A DNA stretch of 64,000 bases from Sipunculus nudus (GCA_026874595.1 CM049315.1:18991664-19055663); one strand, 5' to 3'. Shown: positions 12,901 through 27,900, numbered from the stretch's first letter. Numbers and translations: made by a program. The notes: generated from the letters alone by a model not told the origin.

Positions 12901-15900
12901 ATAGGGATTGGCCATTGGTAATTAATGCGTGAAGAGATAACCTTTTTGCTTATCATGTATGTTATGGTGATCTATTACTTGCATTACTTCCCACATTGTC
13001 AAGCACCCTGATTTAATTGTTCTACAGGCCTCAGCATATAAAATTGTAGATTTCCAATATGAATTTATTCATAGAGTTTTAACAAGCATATTTTGTTTGA
13101 TTCAGTTTATCCACCCCACCTTTTGGCACTAGATTTATTATAAACACAATAGAATAATGATGTATTATAAATATTTGAATATCCCTGAAATTGTGTATTT
13201 ACCAGACCTCCGTATGCTGTCACTGGCCTCACAGACAATGATTGTATGTGAGATACCTTTAAAACGTTTGACAGAACTTTCTCAAAATGTTTACATGCAT
13301 TTAGATATGGATTAGATCACAAAGCCAATTTGAATGGGGTAATGAAATTTGCTGTGAGAATGATATTGACCTGGAATAGGCTCATTTATGGTGAAATATC
13401 ACAAAATATTAGCTATACCTAGTGTGCCCAAAAAAGGCTGGATTGTTCTAAAAATTGTCAAGCTTAAAAAAATATTTGATATTTATACTGTACCTATAAC
13501 TGTTGGCATGACTAACAATTATTTTTACCATTTTTGCACATTTTGGCCTGAAAATCCACAAATTTAAACCCCTTAAAGAGTTGTGAATTCACAGTAATTG
13601 ATTATTTATTCTGTTTTCTGATAGCACCACAGTTTCCTAAAATAATGTCACTTTCAATTTGACCCATGTAATATGATGTATGCCTTGAGGGCTATAAACA
13701 GGCCTGTTGTCGTTTTTTGTTGAGAACAATATAACCAAACGACAAGCTTGCTTTTATTCTGTATCGGTGGAGAATCTTGACTTTTACATGATTGCAACAA
13801 CTTTAATGTCATTTATTCACTCTGTAGGATAAAGTGATTAATATTGTACAGGTCTAATCAAACACTTTGGCTCCTTGCCAAATATTTGTTTAAATTTGTT
13901 AATGTAGGTATGTGTCAAGTAGTAAACACACCTGTCCTGATACCTGAGTTGGCGGTGTTACTAAGTCATGTGTTTATTCTTCACTGGGTGGTAGATAAAG
14001 ATAACCAATATCCCATTGATACATAAAAAGTTTAAAACAAGGAAGTTACACCAACTGTCATAAATAATCCTTACTTGGTGAGACTGCAAGTTTTGACTTT
14101 AGTATGTGAAAGGAGTTACTTGTGTTAAGGTAGGAACGATGCAAGCTGGCTCTTGCCAAAAAAAGAAATTAATTATACTGCCTTTGAAATGCAAGAGGGA
14201 AAAAATAGACTGTGTGCCTAATATAAATTAAAAAATTCTGATCTCAATTAAAAAATCCAGGTGGACTATCCTGCATTTTGATTTTACCTTAATTACTATA
14301 ATTACTTATAAGTATGAGCATCATGCAGGTGAATTGAAGTACTTAGATGAAGACATCTGGCAGCAATGGAATCAGTGGCAAAAAAATGATAATTATTTGT
14401 CACTCATTATTAGTTTATTATTACCTTAAAATTAAAGTTTACTTATCATTAAGATAAACCCCTTAGTAAAGCTTACTTGAATTTTATGTTTAATATTTTA
14501 ATATCAGATTACATCTGAACATTCAACTCATGCTTTCATATATTTTCTAATTATATCAAAACAGCCCCTGTAAAGGATTACTTCATTATAACAATGGTTG
14601 TCTAAAGTGGGTATACTACTTATATACTACAAGAAATTTTTTCTCCATTTAAAACAGTCACACAGTTATATTATACAGGTAATTTATTAGCTGATCAGTA
14701 GTTCCAGGTAATATTTTCAAATGGAGAAAAGAAAGTAATTTGTTATAAAGTTTAGGTCAAGTGCATCACACTTTATTTTCATGGAAGATACCTAGTTTGC
14801 TTGTTATTTCAGTTAAGCCTTAACAGATAAATTGTTCAGAGAATGTTTCCTTGTTGGTGTTGTTATCATAGTATTAGCCAGCATAATAATTCGCTCATTT
14901 CTAACAAGCATTATTTGATCAAAGCTTTCATTCAGTGACTTAGTTAATTAATTGTCTGAGAGATTCTCTGTTGTTTATGACCGTAAAAGGGAAAAATTAT
15001 TTTTTTGCACACAATTGTCTGCCTTTGATAAACAACATTTTTGGCCAAAAATTACGCCATCTCATTTTACGATAAATGATGCCTGTCATACTAAGCAGCC
15101 CAATCTAGTGTTCCTAACTTTAAACAAAGTAGATGTGATTTTTTTTAAGATTCCTGTGTATATATTCAAGTACTGTATATTCAGATAGGGACAGACATAG
15201 TTTTATGAAAGTTAACTCTCTTCAAGCACCAGTGGTATAAAGGAAACGTGAAGAATAAAAAAATTTCAAAGATTTTCACTGAATGGCACTTTTAAATTCT
15301 TGAGGAAACTTGTGTTGTAAATATCCATAAGAGGCACACTTTTGAGAAACCTGAATGTTCAAATTAATGATTGTACGTTAAGTTACCTAAATGCATACCA
15401 GGTTCGTCATAAGATTCTTAGTATCAAAGATTCATTTATATATATAAGTTATTTGAGATCCCTTAACAGTTAACTTTATAAGTAGGACCTAAGTTTCCTT
15501 ACTTTGTAATGTGAAACTGTACACCCAACACAGACAAAGATTTACTTATCTTTATTTCCTTATAAAATGATTATACCATTCCCAGATATAACATATATGT
15601 ACATGTACATTACATGATAGTGCACAGATATCAAGGTAGTTGTCATATGTTTACTTCTTGTTATTGATCATTTTCAGGCATTTTTTCACGTAATTGCCCG
15701 TGAGTTACTGTTTGTGTTTTGGTATTTACAACAGGATTGGATCAGGTCAGATGCTTTTGTTGAAGAGATTATTTATTTTTTTTAGGTTTTTATTTTTTAA
15801 TGCTAAGTTATTTATCAGGTTATTTTTTATTGTCCCAGCTCATTTTAATGACAGGAATCTAGCTACATTTGTAACTGGGTGATAATCAGATAGTTGTTAT

Positions 15901-18900
15901 GTGCCAGTGGACGTTCACTGAAAAATTAACATAGTCATTTTCTCGTAGTGAGTAAGCTCCTCAATTAACTCTAAGGGTAAAGATGGTAAGTTTGGTAATT
16001 GTGATATCCTTGTATTTTCAGGTCAGGGGACATAAAGTTCAGTTAAGTGTAGTTCTTCCAGTTTGAATAGAAGTTTATAAAAATTAAAAAAAACGTTTCA
16101 ATATGTAATGAATTGCAGATTTGAAATTTGTTGCTAGATGGTAATAGGGTGGTCAGGTTATCAGGTTGTGAAACTGAACAGGTTTTAGAAAATTTATTAA
16201 TATCTTACAGATTTATATTCTTGTCCATGGTAAATACTTCAGGTTGCACATTGGGAACTACATGGCTATCTGTGGGATTTTAGTGTAAACCAGAAAAAGT
16301 AAGACTTAAATCTATGAAGATCAGTCATCTAGCTGTGCCACACTAAAATGGAGGTCACAAGCGGATTTAAACCAAACCCTTCTTGGAAGAGAGTCATGGT
16401 TGTGACCAATCTGAAACCGCTGTCAAGTGATGAAGATGATAGTGATGATAGTGATGAAAGCAGTGATAAGAAACAAGATAAGAAAGAAGGTCCCTTTGAG
16501 AGGAAGGGATCAGTTGGTAACATTGTTTCTCAGATTGAAAAAGCACGCAAAGAATCAGTGGAAGACATTAAAAATCAAATGAAAATGGGGCGAAAGGGAT
16601 CTGTTAGTGACATTATTTCTCGGATAGAAAAATCTCGTTGCCAGGATAAGAGCATATCATCAGCGGATAGCGGTTTCGAGTGCATGCCCCAAGGCAGCAC
16701 CAAATCTCATCGTTCATCCCGAGGACTTGGATCTATATCTGAAGACTTTGTATCAGACTTTGTATCAGACTTTGGACACGGCTTTCAGGATTATTCAGAT
16801 CTGGAGGAGGATGTGTTCAGTCCTGTTCACAAAAGAAAAGGTAATGGTCTTTTTTTTGTCTGACGTTTCTGAGCGGGAAATATCCTTCTGTGTCCCAACA
16901 CAAATGTATGCTAGTTGTGCTCTTGGTTTACTGTATAGCATAAATATCCCTTTTGAATCCTTTCTCAGCGATGGCCTTTGATTTTTACTGCTAATGATTC
17001 TTAAATAGATAATTTAATAAATAATAAAAAAAGTTAGTATTTTCCAAATCAGGTTGTATTTTTAGCCAACCAGTGATCTTATGTCATGGCACATGGTCGT
17101 CCATCATCTGTCGTCTGTCCTCCATCATGGCCAAGGGAGCATCTGTATGTTAACTTTATATAATAACACACACTGGTACCTTCTCACACAGGACCGCAAC
17201 AAAGAGGATGAGAGATTTTTAGAATCTTCTACAGGTCTTTGACTCTGTCAACAGATATAGCAATCTAACGATAAAACTTCATGAGTATTTATACTTTAAC
17301 CATTTAAGTGCTGTTTTTATGTCCAGTGCATAAAATTTGCTGTTGGGAGAATGTTCATATCATTTGTTTGGCAAACAATGATTTATTAATTTAATAACCA
17401 TGTTTGTATGAAAAGGTTGAAGTCTCTAAATTTTATGGATCAGTCATGAGATCTATTCATAATATTTAGAGGGACCATGATTTTTGGCAGATCCGTGAAG
17501 AAATGTTCATGATGTTTGGAGAGATAACATGTACTTATAAAAGAGACATGCATAGAGTTTTTGTAATTTTCCGTATCTCCTCTGATACCACCATACGGAT
17601 TGCCGTGATTTTTGACAAACATATGCTCCGGTTGTGTCCGAAGAGATTCCACCCAGTTTTATTTGCAATATTTGCTTATTACATGCATAATTAATAATTT
17701 TAATATTTGCTCCCCTGTGGGCGCCTCTTTTCTTTGTGTCATCGGGTCCCGTAAGACAATGGCCATAGAGTGTGTGATGGCCGAACAGAGTTTTACTCGG
17801 GGGCCCTATCTGGGTTATTTGTACATTTCGCGGTCACCGGCCCGAAATAATCCCCTTCTAAAAAGGGAGATCTTTGAAAGAATTGTTTGGCAGGCCTTCC
17901 TGTCACTGGGATATCACACGAAGAGGGCTTCTACCTGCTTTACCCCCCCCCCCCCCCCTGTACATGACCTGATACGCTTGAATGCACATGTACCGTGGTG
18001 TTTGACAAATGAGCGAGTCGCATGCGACTAAAATTGTGTCCCATGGTCACACAAACCAGTGTTTATTGCATTTGGTTTGTCGCACCCGTCTTTCATGTGC
18101 GATCAAAGGACGGCAACACATGACACATACAAGCCTCAAACAGATGACGATAAGTAGTTTTGTCCTTTCAAATCAAGATTTATGCCTGTAAACCTAAATG
18201 ATATTTCAGTAAAATTAACAAATAATTATGTTTTAATTAAATTAATGTGGGATAGGACCCCCCCCCACACACACACACACAATCACATGCACACAAAAAT
18301 AAAGTCTTGTCAAATTTTCCCAAATTGTTTGGTCTTATGTGAACCCAGCCGACAATATGACCAGCTTATAACACTGCACACATGAATGGGTAGGAATTTC
18401 ACACCCAGGCCATAATCATGGTTATGTCACCACTGTTTACTCCCCGTCTTGGTTGAGTGCTTGAGTATTTGATTGTTAGTATGTTTGATGGTCATTTAAC
18501 AATAATTAAATGCAAATTTGATGTCAACAAGTGGTGATCATTCATTGTATCCGCCAAAACAAAGTTTTGCGAATACTATGTTTTTGACCAGGTTCCGCTG
18601 CTGCCGGGTTCATTTCCGGAGAACTCCTCTGAGACTACTGGAATGATTTTTCCGAAACTTACCCAAATTATCGGGTCACATGTGAACTGGTGCCTAACCA
18701 AGTGGCCTTGACCTCTGACCTTTCCTCTCTGCCCAGCGTCCGTTTGTGCATCTGTTTCCACACATAAACCCACATATCTTGGGAACCGTTTGACCAATCA
18801 GGAAAAAAATTTTACACCAATATAGTGCTTGGATAGCTTTATAACATACACAAATATGGTGGCGCCACCTGCAGCCATTTTTGCACAGTGTCCATCTGTA

Positions 18901-21900
18901 TGCCTTGGGTTAAAATCACTCTCATCTCTGCAGTGGTTTGACCAAATTACCTAAAATTCGGCATGCGTATACATCCCGCACAGCTTTCTTGATTTTATGA
19001 CAGGTGGCGCCACCTACATTCACGTTCACGCTGTAGACATCCGTGCTTATATCTCCAGACTCGTTTGACCAATCAGGAAAAAAAACTTACACAAATATAA
19101 CCCTTGGATAGCTTTATAACGTACACAAAAATGATGGCGCCACCTGTAGCAATTTTTGCACAGCGTCCATCTGTTTGTCTGCCTCGGGTTAAAATCACTC
19201 ATATCTCTGCAGTGGTTTGACTTTTCCACCTGAAATTTTGCATGTGTATACATCTTGGATAGTTTCTCGTTCAAATAACAGGTGGCGCCACCTACAATCA
19301 TGTTTACGTTGCACAGATCCATTCTAATTTGTAACACATGTAACTCTTTATCCCCTTGCCACTCAATCCATGCCTCACTTCACCCTTCCTACTCTGATTT
19401 TGGCGGATACACGTAGTCGCTTGTCAATTACCCGTATTCTAGTTTTTGGGGGGTTTTTTTACACTGGCGGTAAATAATGAGAGCAAATTCACAATGGATA
19501 TATCAGATTTGACACTAGAAGAGTGCCAAAGTTCTTCTTAAGTAAAAGAAACCCAGTGAACATTCCCTTAATTCATTACAATGGAAATTCAATTCCATGG
19601 GACAAACATGTTCATTATAAAAAGACTTGACTGTACACTGATGGACACATGGAAACAACCAAGTTACAAAATCATATGAGTGATTTTTCATGCATATACA
19701 GCTTATTATACACATATATATGCACATGGAAACACCCCTTCAGCATACTTCTCAAAACTCTGGTTTACTATGTGATTAATCAACACAATTCCGTGAAGGG
19801 ATTTTGGTTTTCCTAGTGTAGCTGTATCATTCAGTGTCATCTTCATACCATATAAATCAAGTCATCATTTTTAGAGGCAAATTTAAGATATTAGCTAGAC
19901 TCTATATTTAGTCAAGTTCATGCTCTATCAGATTTATTAATGTTTGAATACACATATACATATAGACATACAGAGACTGAAAGAGATGGGAAATATTGTG
20001 AAAAAATGTGGGTTGTGTGCCAATTAATTAATTATATCAATTATTGATTGTTTTATTTCATAATCATTTGAACTGTTTTATTTCATAATCATTTGAACTG
20101 ATTGCATTTCGCAAAATTGATCACAAAAGATCATATATGCACACGTAAAGAAAAAAATGTCTACTCTTATCAGAGATATAAGAAAGATGTGACACGAAGT
20201 ATTGAACAATATTTAAACTGAACCTTGTGCAGCGAACAAGTGTAAACAACGAGGCGCTACCTTAACCTCTCAGCGTGATGTACAAGGCTGAATCTATTCA
20301 TTCTACATTTTAGGCTGAGTCTACATTTTAGGTATAAATCAATACAGCAGATTTCAGGATAATATCAGTAAAGAAGGAACATGAAGTAATTGACCTAAAC
20401 ATGAACTATGTGACCTTTATCACATATTCATTTGATGAATAAGAAGGAAAAGAGCATTGGAGAGCAACAAATCAAGTTTTTGATGGCAGTGTAAACAGTC
20501 AATTACCTGACAAGCACAGAATTTGCAAATTTTGGGTGAATCCCAAACAGAACATGTGTACTGATTAGTGTACCAGTACCCCGTCGCATGTTTCCCTGGA
20601 ATGTTTTTCATACAAAGGAGACAGTATAAAAAATTCTAGGCCAAAGGTTGCGTGAGCTATTTCAATGACTACTGAGTGAACAATAATGTCTAACCTTGCA
20701 TTAAATTCATATGAGACAAATAATCCAAAATATGGCAAAACACTTCACAATAATTGCCATGTATTCACCATAGGAGAACAGAGATACAGCAATGCCAGCT
20801 GATGACGTCAGTCAATGCAGTGTCACACACCACTGACCATTGTGACATCACTATAGTCTTATAAACAGCTCTCATAACCATAGTCATGGAAAGCCTACTA
20901 AATAGGAGCATTTTTGGGCCGCATTAGCATAATTAACTCAAAAGGGCAGAGCATAAGGCCTGTGGTGGTTAGGTCAATTAATTAATCATCACTGGTTGTT
21001 TTTTCAATCATTTAACTTGATTTCACAAGCAATTCCTACCACTCCAAAAATGGGAATTCTGGTTTATGCTATTGGCCTTTTCCTAATATTTCTAAGCAAC
21101 AAATCTGTTTGACAACAGTTACTGTTGTATAGAACTTGTGAAACCCCAGGTCTAGCCTAATTTAAAATTAAATGTATTAAATTAACTAAAGTATATGGTA
21201 AATTAATTATCCGTTTTGAGATGAAGTTAAATGAAAGAAAACAAAAAAAAGGGGTCGTTTCACAAATAATGCACAAAATCAATAAAAAATGTTACACAAG
21301 GACTGTCTGGGAATTCTCTAAAGGTGACTAAAAAGTGAGGTGGACAATTTATGTGTTGTCCCCCTCTGGGTAAAAAGTAGGGGGGGGGGACATATCACCC
21401 TGTCCCACACCTTTTGACGCCCATGCTTACTGACAAAGTTGAAGTTCCCCACATTATAATACATGGTCAAGCCTGACACCCCTAAAAATTTAGGGGTTAC
21501 TTGTAATATTGATCACTTTTAAAAGACAGGTACTTGGTAGCATCGTCAATTCAATTGAATATGCTTTCTGGTCAGTTCAAGCCAGCTGACATATTGCGAG
21601 CTGAGTCTTGAAATTCAGCTTACTGCTAAAGCCAGCCACTTTTTTTTCCAGCCAGGAGCATTTGTGTGGCTAACAAAGCTCTGGGCTCTAGTAGTAACTG
21701 TTGAAAATGTGGTAAAGGTCTAGTTCATACTGGGTGAGATATTACTTGTAATAAAATTATGAGGTGTGAGCATCTGTAAAATAATCTAAAAGGAGTCTGA
21801 GCTGTAAAAGGTTAATGGACCATGTACCATGAGTTGTCATTTACTTGTACTATAAACCAGCAGTGTTATACTTAAACATAAAGGCACACATTAGGGATTT

Positions 21901-24900
21901 GTTTTTTATTCACACTGCCTTAACCAGAAACTGATCATATAAATAAACAGCAAATTACATCTGTTAGTTATTGATATTTAAATCTTGAGTAAACATGTTC
22001 TCATTGGTGACACTAGAATTATGTATTGAGATCAGGGATTATTTGATCACAGTTTAAATAAGGAAGTTTATGGTAACCTCTCTTTACTGTACATGATATT
22101 TAAATTTGACCGATGGCAGAAAACCTGGAATATGACAGTTACTCAGCAGGTTTGTGATTATTTCTGCTGGTTTTTACTACAAATTACAAGACTTAAATTT
22201 CCTGTTATAATACCTGTCATACCTGTAAATCTGCAATATAAAATGATATTCTTTTCTTGCAGGTGAGGTTTTTAAGCATGAAAAAGGAAACCCATGTATA
22301 TCAATCACCGGTCAGTCCTGCCTCATCTGATTTAACAGATTTCTACAAGATTCATTTAGGGTTCTCTCTAGAATGTATCATTCACTTTTTGGCCCACTGA
22401 CTGGAATGTCATCGGAGCTACAGGATTTATCTTTGTCTGACAGGCAACTTTTATTTGAAACCCAGATCTCTTGATGAGATTTCCTGCTAAACCTGAAATT
22501 AGGTCACTATGGTCACATTTTGAAATGGTCTTCATTTATCATTATTGCCCAAAAAAGTTTTAAGATTTATTTTTGTGTGAAGGGAGTAGCATTGGTTTTA
22601 TAGCTCAGCTGATTTAAGGTCAACTGAGCTATAGCAATGGTCTTTTGTCCATCAGCTGTCTGTCCATCCATCTTTCCTTATGTCTGTCTGTCCTTGAATA
22701 GTCATGCCTAACTGGAAACTGTGACTTTGTTCCTGTGAGAAATTAAAGAAAAACCTTGATTTCTGTAAAAGCCTATTGTCACACATAAAGGCTGACTAAA
22801 TATTAAAACCACTGTTGTTGATTTGTTCATATCTGGTACAGATAATCCTATATATATTTATTATATAGGCCTACATGCCAGGAATGAGGAAGATTTTATA
22901 TCCTGAAATTTGAAACCAGGTTTCATTGATTTTGGTGCTTTACCGCAGGTCTATTTATTGAAGAAAATTGAAAAGGAAAAATGCTTGGTGATTACATAGA
23001 TCTTCTTATGGTGGTATAGAAGAAATAGACGATGATGAATAATGTTTGTGACGTTTTTGCAGGTTCCTATGGCAGCGTTTGGGAAAGTGATGACACTTTG
23101 AGTGACGGGGGTGACTTTGTTGATGATGGCGCCCTCTATGTGTCTTCAACACCCTCAGAACCAGTACCCATAGTGCCACCAACACCGGTAAGTTTGAAAT
23201 GAAGAAACCGTGGTTATATGTTATGTAGAATAGAGTATAGGTTGATGTGGAACTAACAACCACTTTATGTGTTGGAAGAGATAAAAAAAAAAAAACATAT
23301 GCCGTTGTGGTAAAATTCATAACAGTATGTATAAGTATGATATGTACGATTTATGAAAAGGTAAAAAAACTTTCATCTTGTTGAAGTGTATGAAAAACCT
23401 ACATTTGGTAAATCCTATGTTCATTTAGACATTCCCTTTTCTTCTTGACCCCGAACTGTCTCAATAAATATCATACAGAGGTATTTAAAAAATATTCCAA
23501 ATTTTCCAGAGAAGATATGCTGCTTTATAAATATATGTGTCAAATACCATTGTTCATAGTTTTATAAAGTCTTGATTCGTTCATACTTCTAACTTCTTTT
23601 TATTTCTTACGTTTTCTTTAATGTTTCAGGTATTACATCTGAAAGAAATCTAAGGGTATTAACTGTCTTTCCATTACTTTATTTATTTCAGACCAAAACT
23701 TGTGAGAAATCAGGATATTTATTAAAAAATGCCAGGTAAGTCAAGGAATACTGAATACTTTGAATGGGACTTATAGTGATTCTTGGTTTATCAGTGTCAG
23801 TAAAACAAGTGACCCATGGGTCATGACGCTCAGATTAATTGACATGCAGGTGCTGGATATATTAATTACTGATGTTATGATCTGGTGAAAATATTTGTAA
23901 AGGAACCTTGAACAATGGGTATAGACTTCCAGAGTGCTCAAAAATCATGTTTTTTGCCCATTGTCCTTAGAAAATAGGTAACAGTGACCTTATTTAAGGT
24001 TTTCAAGAAGAATTTACCAGGAACTCCTTAGATGCTCTGAAGTTGCTTCATCATATGTGTGTTCATCTGATTTATAGGGTACTCAAATCATGTTCTTTCA
24101 CACTGACTAATATTAGGCTTAGCTTCTGACTCTCTGGGTGCTCAAAATCATGTTTTTGGCAAGTGGCTCACATAATACAGGTGACCATGACTTAATATCA
24201 GGTTTGCCTAGGATTTCCCTTGATGTACAGTCAAATGTATGTCAATTTAAAGTTTGTAGGTATAACGGTTACAGTTTATGCCCTGTTACTGTCCAGACTT
24301 CTTCATTTGAAGGTCTCAATAATTGAGAAAAAAATACAGGTGGCAGCACCAGTCTTCAGGAACTGATGAAACTCTCCATGATTAATATAACTTGAAAGAA
24401 TCATGGCAATCAATGCATTAGTTATTCAGATACTGGAGCTTTTGTTACAAATTTTCAGTTATTGGGGGGGGGGGGTACTAATTAGCCCCATAGTTCGTAG
24501 GATATAACTTGCAAAGACCTAATATTAGATTACCAAGGAGATTTTTTTATGGACCTCCATAGGTGTTCAGTTAGAAGTTTCTAGGTCCAGCCATTACAAT
24601 TTGTGCCTTGTTAATGGACAATGGACAAAGAGTGATTGCTACCTAGCTCAGGTGACTTTCATTCAGCTTAGCTTTTGTTAGTTTCTTTCATGGATCTCTC
24701 TTTGGCAATGTCTGATGCAATCTGGGACAATTATTCTGCATTAGTGACCCAGAAAGTCAGCCAAAAACTGGTACTAGTGTAATCTGAGACCATTATTATC
24801 ACATATCACTCAGTTTTATTATAACCCTTTGGAACTCTAATATCAGTATAATCAGATAAAGATATGATGTCTAAATTTCATCTACACAAGCTAGATTGGA

Positions 24901-27900
24901 TTTTTTTTTTTGCAAATAAACCTGTATAGTTTGTGTTGTAGGGACAGTAATGTTTAACAATGTGTTCCTGTGAAACTTAATTAATAACCTGTTTCTGCTT
25001 AAATGACATTACATTCATAGTAACGAAAAAAAAGAAAGAAAATTCATGTCAGTGTATAATTGTTTAACCTTGACTTGTGTCCTTTATCAATGAACTTTGA
25101 TCAGGATTTTGTAAATTTTAGATACAATTGCATATATTTTACTGTATATCCTTAATTGTCTTATGATTCCCAGAAAAGGGGTGCTGTGTGGAAATTTCTG
25201 TCCTCTGCTGTGGTGGTAGATTCAATCACATACTGATAAGGCCCATAAAGTAACCCTTGTTGTGTTTGTGGGAATCATGTTGAACAAGCCACTGGTAGAT
25301 TAACACTGAGCCTTTAGTGCATAATGTCTGTGGTTTGTTATTTGTTATATCCTTATTGGGGTGTTTAATATAAAGAGCAGTTCATAACATCATTGCATCG
25401 TTAACCATAATGCATCACTTGTAACCTTGTGTAAAAGTACCTAGAGTGTGAATAGTATTAAAATAGTATACCAACATAGGAACAAATTAATATACTTGAT
25501 ATTACTTGAATATACATAATTGTATCCGCCAAAACAGTTTTGCGGATACTATGTTTTCAGCTGCACACCGCCGCCGCCGCCGCTGTCGCTGCTGCCACGG
25601 CGTAGGTGTCTGGAGAACTCCTCCGTAACCGCTGGGCGAAATTTTATGAAACCTGGGATTATGTTTGGGTCACATGTGAACTGCTGCGCCCCGACTTTGT
25701 TTTGACCTCTGACCTTTCCTCTGCGCTCTGCGTCTGTTTGTGCGTCTGTTTCCACACATAAACCCACATATCTCGGGAACCGTTTGACGGATCAGGAAAA
25801 TTTTTTGCACAAATGTAGCCCTTGGAGAGATTTATAAGATACACAAAAAATGGTGGCGCCACCTGCAACCATGTTTGTACAGTGTCCATCTGTTCGTCTG
25901 CCTTTGGTTAAAATCACTCATATTTCTGCAGTGATTTGATTAATTCACCTAAAATTTGGCATGCGTATACATCCTGGATAGCTTTTCTGATTTTATGACA
26001 GGTGGCGCCACCTACATTCACGTTTATGCTGCAGACATCCAAGCTCATATCTCGGGAACCGTTTGACCGATTGGGCCAAAACTTTGCATGTGTATAGATC
26101 TCACATAGCTCTTTATCATACACAAAACTGGTGGCACCACCTGCAGCCATTTTTGCACAGCTCCCATCTGTTTGTCTGCCATGGGATAAAATCACTTATA
26201 TCTCGGCAGTGGTTTGACATATCTGCCTAAAATTTTGCAGGTTTATACATCCCCAACAGCTCTCTTGATTTTATGACAGGTGGCGCCACCTGCATTCTAG
26301 TTTATGCAGCAAACATCCAAGCTCATATCTTGGGAACCGTTTGACTGATTAGGCCAAAATTCTGCATGTGTATAGATCTCACATAGCTCTTCATCATAGG
26401 CAAAACTGGTGGTGCCACCTGCAACCATTTATGCACAGCGTCCATCCGTTCATCTGCCTTAGGTTAAAATCACTCATATCTCAGCAGTGGTTTGACTTAT
26501 CTGCCTCAAATTTTGCATATGTATACAACTTGGACGGCTTTCTGGATTTTGTGGTAGGTGGCGCAACCTACATACACCATTTGGCTGCAGACATCCATGC
26601 TAATATGCAACACTTCACTCTATTTCCCCTTGCCACTCAATCCATGCCTCACTTCACCCGTTCCACTCTGATTTAGGGGGATACACGTAGTCGCTTGTCG
26701 ACTACCCGTATTCTAGTTTTGGATATTGAAATTGGCCAAAATTTACCTTAATATATATGAATGTTAATTTTTAGCTCAGCTGACTATAAGTCATCTGAGC
26801 TATAGTCGTGGTCCATTGTCCGTCGTCCGTCCGTCTGTCCGTCCGTCCGTCCGTCCGTAGATGTGGCACGTTTTGAAATCGTAAGACCTAGGAATCCAAA
26901 ATTCTGCATAATGTTAGATGTCCCCAAGATCTCCTACCAAGCCGAAAACTGGGTCTTTGCGACTTCGTTCCTTTGAGAAATTAAGGAAAAACCTCAATTT
27001 TTTATTAAAAACCTATTTTCACACTTCAGGACTGCCTAATATCAAAACCACTCATCTGTTTTTCCTCATATTTCCTATAAATAATCCTCTATATAATTCC
27101 TATGTACATGCCAGAAATTAGGTCTGTATTATATAATTTAAAAAAGTTATGGGCCCAAACATAATGCATTTTGTAAATAATCAGGAAAGAAATCTTATCA
27201 CTTAACACAAAACTTGTTAAAGCTAAGCACTTTTTTTCCAGTAATATTACTTTTATTAATCAAAATTAAATTGTATACCCAAAATTAGATCAAAATCTTT
27301 TAAATTTTTTAAAATATTAGCAAAAATAAAAAATTGGTACCTTAAATTTTGCCCAACTTTGCCATGGCACGTTTTTTTGCTGTAACTGCTGTGGATTTAA
27401 TTTTCACAGCATGCACACATAAGGATTTCAGCTTCAAACTTCATTTTTCCATTAAAAACCCATTGTTACACTTTAAGACTGCCTAATTTCAAAACCACTG
27501 ATCTGACTTTGATCATATCTAATATACATATTTTTCTATACATTCGCTATGCAAATGCCAGAAATGATGTCAGTATTGTGTATTTTTTTTAAGTTATGGG
27601 CCCAAACATAATGCACTTTGTAAAAAATCAAGAAATATATTTACTCCCTTAACAAGGGCATTGCTGAAGCTAGAGATTTTATTGTCAGGGATGTAACATT
27701 ATTTAATCAAGATTCAATTGAATACCCAAAATTAGTTCTGAATTTTTCAAATTTTATAAGTTATTAGTAAAAATATAAAATTAGTACCTTAAATTTTGCC
27801 CAACTGTGACCATGGCACATTTGTTTCCTGAGAGCAATGTTGATATAATTTTCATATCATGCACACATAAGGATTTCAGCTTTTTAGTTTAGAAAGCTGA

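Larger units (their letters stand above)
269..22262 (+). other. Long first intron, host to an alternative first exon
   Basis: This intron runs between exon 47-268 and exon 22263. It holds two family A repeats (422-1256 and 3451-7141), an orphan family A 3' end near 2195, a SINE-like segment near 7530, a (TA)n array at 9844, the alternative first exon, a GC-rich patch at 17700-18180 and family B copy B1. The stretches 1257-2190, 2225-3450, 7941-9840, 9950-16320 and 19443-22262 are AT-rich, and I see no coding or structural signal in them beyond short simple repeats. Confidence 0.75.
16841..22262 (+). other. Intron downstream of the alternative first exon
   Basis: This portion holds a decayed dispersed repeat at 17063-17690, a GC-richer unassigned patch at 17700-18180, B1 at 18547-19442 and a 25-bp tandem duplication at 20051. 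From 20110 to 22250 I see only AT-rich intron, a poly-G tract near 21380 and no exon. Confidence 0.65.

Noticed and set aside
16333-16840. Exon 16348-16840 as an ordinary internal exon
   Set aside because: The only nearby AG (16331-16332) gives phase 0 entry, which conflicts with the phase 1 exit of exon 47-268, and no pyrimidine tract precedes it.
17612-18031. 139-codon frame over the GC-rich patch
   Set aside because: It includes the poly-C homopolymer and no domain. Openness follows from GC content.
20800-20815. TGACGTCA CRE-like palindrome
   Set aside because: A single 8-base match in a long intron with no promoter evidence.
25549-25889. Minus-strand frames in family B (for example 25549-25767 and 18576-18797) with a shared CVETDAQTDA string
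   Set aside because: Conserved because the DNA repeat is conserved. They are interrupted differently in each copy and encode no Rep or helicase motif.
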